Positions 60,945 through 64,000 of a stretch of DNA of 64,000 bases are shown here, in pieces. The notes under the pieces are model-generated. The model made no database searches and was not told where the DNA came from. It saw only the letters and a list, made by a program, of their open reading frames with translations. The position numbers and the translations under genes were made by a program. Positions within the stretch are counted from its first letter, which is position 1. The number at the start of each line of letters is the position of its first letter. Origin of the DNA: an uncultured Clostridia bacterium (lineage in GTDB: Bacteria; Bacillota; Clostridia; Oscillospirales; Ruminococcaceae); assembly GCA_947389015.1 (NCBI GenBank), contig CANDVA010000003.1, positions 1 through 64,000 on the forward strand, read 5' to 3'.

Positions 60945-61388
60945 TCACAGATACCTCTTGAGGTTCTCGCAGAAGTCCTGCTCGCGGTCGAGGAGGCGCT
61001 CCGCGCTCTCGCGTATGCGGCTTTCCGCGGCATGGGAGCGGTTGACGGCGTGCTGCATATCTATTATCCCCATGGTGGTGCCTTGCAGCATTATCCGCGC
61101 GAGATTTGCGCTGCTTTGATTTTTCGCGGTTTTCATGGCGATTCCCATTTTCGCCATTGTTTTTGCGTAGGAGGACGCTTCGTGAGCCGCTTCGCCGCGC
61201 CGTGCAAGCTCCTGACGCGCCTGTCCCGCGACGTTTTTATAGCGCGATACCTGTGCGGATATCTCCTGGCGGAGGGCGTTGTTTTTGCAGTGCTTCAGAA
61301 CGTCGGAGCCCGCTTCATACGCCATCTGGGCGTTGCGGTAAACGCTGTTCAATATCTCCGCGCTCTGCTTGTTTTTGAAGTTTGACAT
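60945..61388 (-). CDS. Unknown helical protein
   Basis: The 147-aa, nearly all-helical protein (SVYRNAQMAYEAGSDVLKHC, QVSRYKNVAGQARQELARRG, ESRIRESAERLLDREQDFCE) resembles small four-helix-bundle proteins of the DUF2383/ferritin-like sort, but lacks a clear iron-binding ExxH set. Function unknown. GCGAGG precedes the ATG. It is convergent with the preceding gene and divergent from the next. Confidence 0.65.
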   Translation of the reverse strand: MSNFKNKQSAEILNSVYRNAQMAYEAGSDVLKHCKNNALRQEISAQVSRYKNVAGQARQELARRGEAAHEASSYAKTMAKMGIAMKTAKNQSSANLARIMLQGTTMGIIDMQHAVNRSHAAESRIRESAERLLDREQDFCENLKRYL

Positions 61389-61472
61389 AAAAAATCCTCG
61401 CTTTCGTTTTTAACTATTGTGAGCAATTTCCGCGGAAATATTACTCCAAAAAAAATCCAAGAGGTGAAAGCT

Positions 61473-62039
61473 ATGAAGAGAGAGAGCTTCGGCGTTTTAA
61501 CGCTTAAAGGCATAGGCTATGTTATTCTGGGAAATATTCTTTGCCTGATAATGACTATGGCGATATTTATTTTCGGGAGCAATATGCTCGTAAAGGTGCT
61601 GGCGATCGCGTTTTCGGCAGTTATTTTCTTTTCGCTGGTATTTACGGCGGCGTGGAAGAACGGCGTAAAGGAACGCAGTCTGGTAAAGCTTAAACGCGTT
61701 GACAGCGCACCTAAATACCGCTGGATAGCGATAGGGCTGATAATGTTTGCGTTCGCGGCGGCGCCGACGGTCTACCTGCTGATTAACAAGCTACTTTTCC
61801 CCGAGCAGGACAATCTGCTGATATATCAGTTCATTTCGGGCAGCGCGTACCCGCTGGTGCTGACGTTCACTCCGCAGGCGGATGCGCTTGTTTCGCAGGC
61901 GAGCCGCGTCGAGGCTATGGACGTGACGTTCCCTGTGCTGATGATAGTCTACTACGCGCTAATTCCCGTTGTCACTCAGCTGGGGTATTGGGTCGGCTTT
62001 AATGATAAGTTGAATTCGGATAAGATCATGTATAAATAA
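61473..62039 (+). CDS. Small polytopic membrane protein, unknown function
   Basis: The 188-aa protein has four predicted helices (GYVILGNILCLIMTMAIFIF, VLAIAFSAVIFFSLVFTAAW, WIAIGLIMFAFAAAPTVYLL, LMIVYYALIPVVTQLGYWVG). No family recognised. ATG 61473 follows AAGAGGTG; an earlier GTG-type start at 61419 has no ribosome binding site. Confidence 0.75.
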   Translation: MKRESFGVLTLKGIGYVILGNILCLIMTMAIFIFGSNMLVKVLAIAFSAVIFFSLVFTAAWKNGVKERSLVKLKRVDSAPKYRWIAIGLIMFAFAAAPTVYLLINKLLFPEQDNLLIYQFISGSAYPLVLTFTPQADALVSQASRVEAMDVTFPVLMIVYYALIPVVTQLGYWVGFNDKLNSDKIMYK

Positions 62040-62082
62040 AATCTGTCCAAATTTTAGGGAGCGTTTTTGTTGTTTTATGATA

Positions 62083-62111
62083 TTGTTCTTTTTTGGCGTG
62101 TGTGATATAAT
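62083..62111 (+). promoter_or_regulatory. Promoter of tag
   Basis: TTGTTC (62083-62088), a 17-bp spacer and TATAAT (62106-62111). Confidence 0.7.
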
Positions 62112-62174
62112 ATAATGTAACATAAGACAAGGAAAGTGAAAAAACAAAAAAAGCAATTAATAGAAAGGAAAACA

Positions 62175-62759
62175 ATGGACTTACATAGGTGTGAATGGGC
62201 GGGCAGCGACCCCGTCTACATTGCTTACCACGACAACGAATGGGGCAGACCCGAGCACGACGATCGCAAGCTCTTTGAGATGCTGATACTCGAGGGTATG
62301 CAGGCGGGCTTGTCGTGGATAACGATACTGAAAAAGCGTGAAAATTTCCGCAGATCTTTCGACAACTTCAATCCGAAAAAGGTCGCGAAGTACGGCGACA
62401 AGAAGATAGCCGCGCTGCTCGAGGACGCGGGAATTATCCGCAACCGTCTGAAGATCAACGCCGCCGTCGCCAACGCCAAGGCTTTTCTTGAGATACAGCG
62501 CGAATTCGGCAGCTTTGACAAGTTCATCTGGAGCTATGTCGGCAACACCCCGATAGTCAACCGCCCGAAGACCCTCGCCGACGTTCCCGCGAGCACTCCG
62601 CTGTCCGATAAGATCAGTGCGGACTTGAAAAAGCGGGGCTTTAAATTCGTCGGTACGACGATAATCTACTCGTTTATGCAGGCGGTCGGAATGGTGGACG
62701 ATCATGTCGTTTCCTGTTCCTGTCACACCGACAACAGAAAAATGCACAAAAAGCCGTGA
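62175..62759 (+). CDS. tag: DNA-3-methyladenine glycosylase I
   Basis: It removes 3-methyladenine from alkylated DNA. The 194-aa helix-hairpin-helix enzyme has the N-terminal RCEWAGSDPVYIAYHDNEWG with the zinc-binding Cys6 and His19, the catalytic-pocket segment LILEGMQAGLSWITILKKRE, and a C-terminal CSCHTDN with the remaining zinc ligands. ATG 62175 follows AGAAAGGAA; a start at 62136 is unlikely. It is monocistronic. Confidence 0.95.
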   Translation: MDLHRCEWAGSDPVYIAYHDNEWGRPEHDDRKLFEMLILEGMQAGLSWITILKKRENFRRSFDNFNPKKVAKYGDKKIAALLEDAGIIRNRLKINAAVANAKAFLEIQREFGSFDKFIWSYVGNTPIVNRPKTLADVPASTPLSDKISADLKKRGFKFVGTTIIYSFMQAVGMVDDHVVSCSCHTDNRKMHKKP

Positions 62760-62778
62760 TAAACCGCGGTTTTTTTTG
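62742..62778 (+). terminator. Terminator of tag
   Basis: AAAAAGCCG pairs with CGCGGTTTTT (one bulge) across the stop codon and runs into eight T. Confidence 0.5.
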
Positions 62779-62791
62779 TTGATTTGTCACT

Positions 62792-62819
62792 TGATTTTTT
62801 CCTCAAATGGTGTATAATA
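62792..62819 (+). promoter_or_regulatory. Promoter of htpG
   Basis: TTGATT (62792-62797), a 16-bp spacer and TATAAT (62814-62819), directly upstream of the CIRCE operator. Confidence 0.75.
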
Positions 62820-62829
62820 TAATTATGAG

Positions 62830-62856
62830 TTAGCACTCTCGGGGGTAGAGTGCTAA
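62830..62856 (+). promoter_or_regulatory. CIRCE operator (HrcA site)
   Basis: TTAGCACTC-N9-GAGTGCTAA matches the CIRCE consensus without mismatch. It lies just after the -10 and before the ribosome binding site of htpG, so HrcA should repress transcription. Confidence 0.95.
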
Positions 62857-62876
62857 AAGCAGAGAGGAGAAAAATT

Positions 62877-64000
62877 ATGAGTGAAACAAAAGAATTCAAA
62901 GCCGAATCCAAGCGACTGCTTGAAATGATGATCAACTCGATCTACACGCACAAGGAAATATTTCTGCGTGAGCTGATCTCCAACGCTTCGGACGCGATGG
63001 ACAAGCTCTACTTCAAGTCTATGCAGGATAATTCCGCAGAGGCTGTAACGCGCTCGGATATGGCGATAACGCTTGAGCTTGACAAGGACGCGCGAAAGCT
63101 GACGATCTCAGACAACGGTATCGGAATGACCGCCGAGGAGCTTGAAAACAACCTCGGTACTATCGCGCAGAGCGGCTCGTTCGCGTTCAAAAAGGACAAC
63201 GAAAAGGCGGAGGACGTTGACATAATAGGTCAGTTCGGCGTGGGATTCTACTCCGCGTTTATGGTTGCCAAGCGCGTGACTGTTATCTCCAAGGCGTTCG
63301 GCACGGATACCGCGTTTATGTGGCAGAGCGAGGGTGTTGACGGCTATACCGTCTCCGAGGCGGAGAAGGACAGTCACGGCACGGTGATCACTCTTGAAAT
63401 AAAAGACAACACCGAGGACGAAAATTACGACGAATTCCTCACCCCGTACAAAATAAAGGAGCTTGTAAAGAAGTACTCCGACTATATTCGCTATCCCATT
63501 AAAATGGACGTAGAGCATGAAAAGCTCCGCGAGGGCACGGGTACGGACGGCAAAGAGCCTGAGTACGACAAGGAGATCGTCACGGAAACGCTCAATTCGC
63601 AGATACCTATCTGGAAGAAAGCCAAGTCGGAGCTTAAGGACGAGGATTACAATCAGTTCTACAAGGACAAGTTCTACGACTACACCGACCCGCTTCTGCA
63701 TATCCACTCCAAGACAGAGGGTACGGCGACTTATTCCGCGCTGCTGTATATCCCCGAAAAAGCGCCATACGATTACTACTCCAAGAACTTTGAAAAGGGC
63801 TTGCAGCTCTATTCGAGCGGCGTTATGATAATGGAGAAATGCGCCGACCTGCTTCCCGATTATTTCAGCTTTGTACGCGGTCTTGTGGACAGCGAGGATT
63901 TGTCGCTGAACATCTCGCGCGAAATGCTCCAGCACGACCGTCAGCTTAAAATTATCGCGAAAAGTATCGAAAAGTCGATAAAGAACGAGCTGAAAAAGTT
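62877..64000 (+). CDS. htpG: HtpG (Hsp90) chaperone, 3' end beyond the window
   Basis: This is the ATP-dependent chaperone Hsp90 of bacteria. Only the first 374 codons are in the window. The N-terminal GHKL ATPase has [32 protein letters not shown] (Asn for Mg), [11 protein letters not shown] and [19 protein letters not shown]. The middle domain follows, with [20 protein letters not shown] and [15 protein letters not shown] near the end. AGAGAGGAG precedes the ATG. Control by CIRCE/HrcA is directly visible, unlike Bacillus subtilis where htpG belongs to another heat-shock class. Confidence 0.97.
   Translation, partial: MSETKEFKAESKRLLEMMINSIYTHKEIFLRELISNASDAMDKLYFKSMQDNSAEAVTRSDMAITLELDKDARKLTISDNGIGMTAEELENNLGTIAQSGSFAFKKDNEKAEDVDIIGQFGVGFYSAFMVAKRVTVISKAFGTDTAFMWQSEGVDGYTVSEAEKDSHGTVITLEIKDNTEDENYDEFLTPYKIKELVKKYSDYIRYPIKMDVEHEKLREGTGTDGKEPEYDKEIVTETLNSQIPIWKKAKSELKDEDYNQFYKDKFYDYTDPLLHIHSKTEGTATYSALLYIPEKAPYDYYSKNFEKGLQLYSSGVMIMEKCADLLPDYFSFVRGLVDSEDLSLNISREMLQHDRQLKIIAKSIEKSIKNELKK

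Overview
The window reads as chromosomal DNA of a motile, probably endospore-forming member of the Firmicutes, most likely Clostridia. The supporting features are a flagellin gene, a GPR-type spore protease, a perfect CIRCE heat-shock operator, zinc-ribbon S14 and L36, S4 encoded between S11 and RpoA, strong AGGAGG ribosome binding sites and sigma-A promoters close to TTGACA-N17-TATAAT. Most coding DNA is moderately GC-rich. A few genes (9257-10264 and 13663-14790) are clearly AT-rich and look acquired.

Layout. 1-4.7 kb: 5' part of a flagellin gene (minus), then two translationally coupled large serine recombinases (plus). 4.7-7.3 kb: ppdK. 7.6-9.0 kb: two small XRE-type regulators, each preceded by a divergent minus-strand transcription unit that looks like a small RNA with its own promoter and terminator, then tRNA-Thr and tRNA-Tyr. 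9.2-15.9 kb: an AT-rich serine hydrolase, a large HD-GYP receptor, an AT-rich lipoprotein and a hemerythrin protein. 15.9-23.2 kb: rpsF-ssb-rpsR, two D-Ala-D-Ala carboxypeptidases, a MacAB-like permease and adaptor lacking an ATPase, gpr, an unexplained structured non-coding region (about 18.3-18.65 kb) and an array of seven back-to-back perfect hairpins (20.9-21.15 kb). 23.4-28.9 kb: rpsT, an FMN-binding protein, a TPR/SUFU-like protein, a lipoprotein, an HD hydrolase, a SLOG-like protein and an XRE regulator.

29.1-45.8 kb: the complete S10-spc-alpha supercluster, from rpsJ to rplQ and including secY, adk, map, infA and rpoA, all on the plus strand with a leader promoter before rpsJ and a terminator after rplQ. 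45.9-46.6 kb: tRNA-Ala and dut. 46.7-53.4 kb: a minus-strand operon of metG, a PH-like protein, an unknown, tatD, an unknown, a GNAT, a CorC-like CBS protein and nth. 53.6-62.0 kb: a CdaR/PucR-type regulator, ftsE-ftsX-ctp, greA-lysS and small membrane or unknown proteins. 62.2-64 kb: tag and the 5' part of htpG under a CIRCE element.

Most of the window is core growth machinery (translation, secretion, division, envelope). The parts that are not routine are the recombinase pair beside flagellin, the paired regulator/small-RNA modules at 7.6-8.7 kb, the large structured RNA candidate at 18.3 kb, the hairpin array at 20.9 kb, and the two AT-rich genes each bracketed by direct repeats. All functional statements rest on reading motifs and context by eye; no database search was possible.
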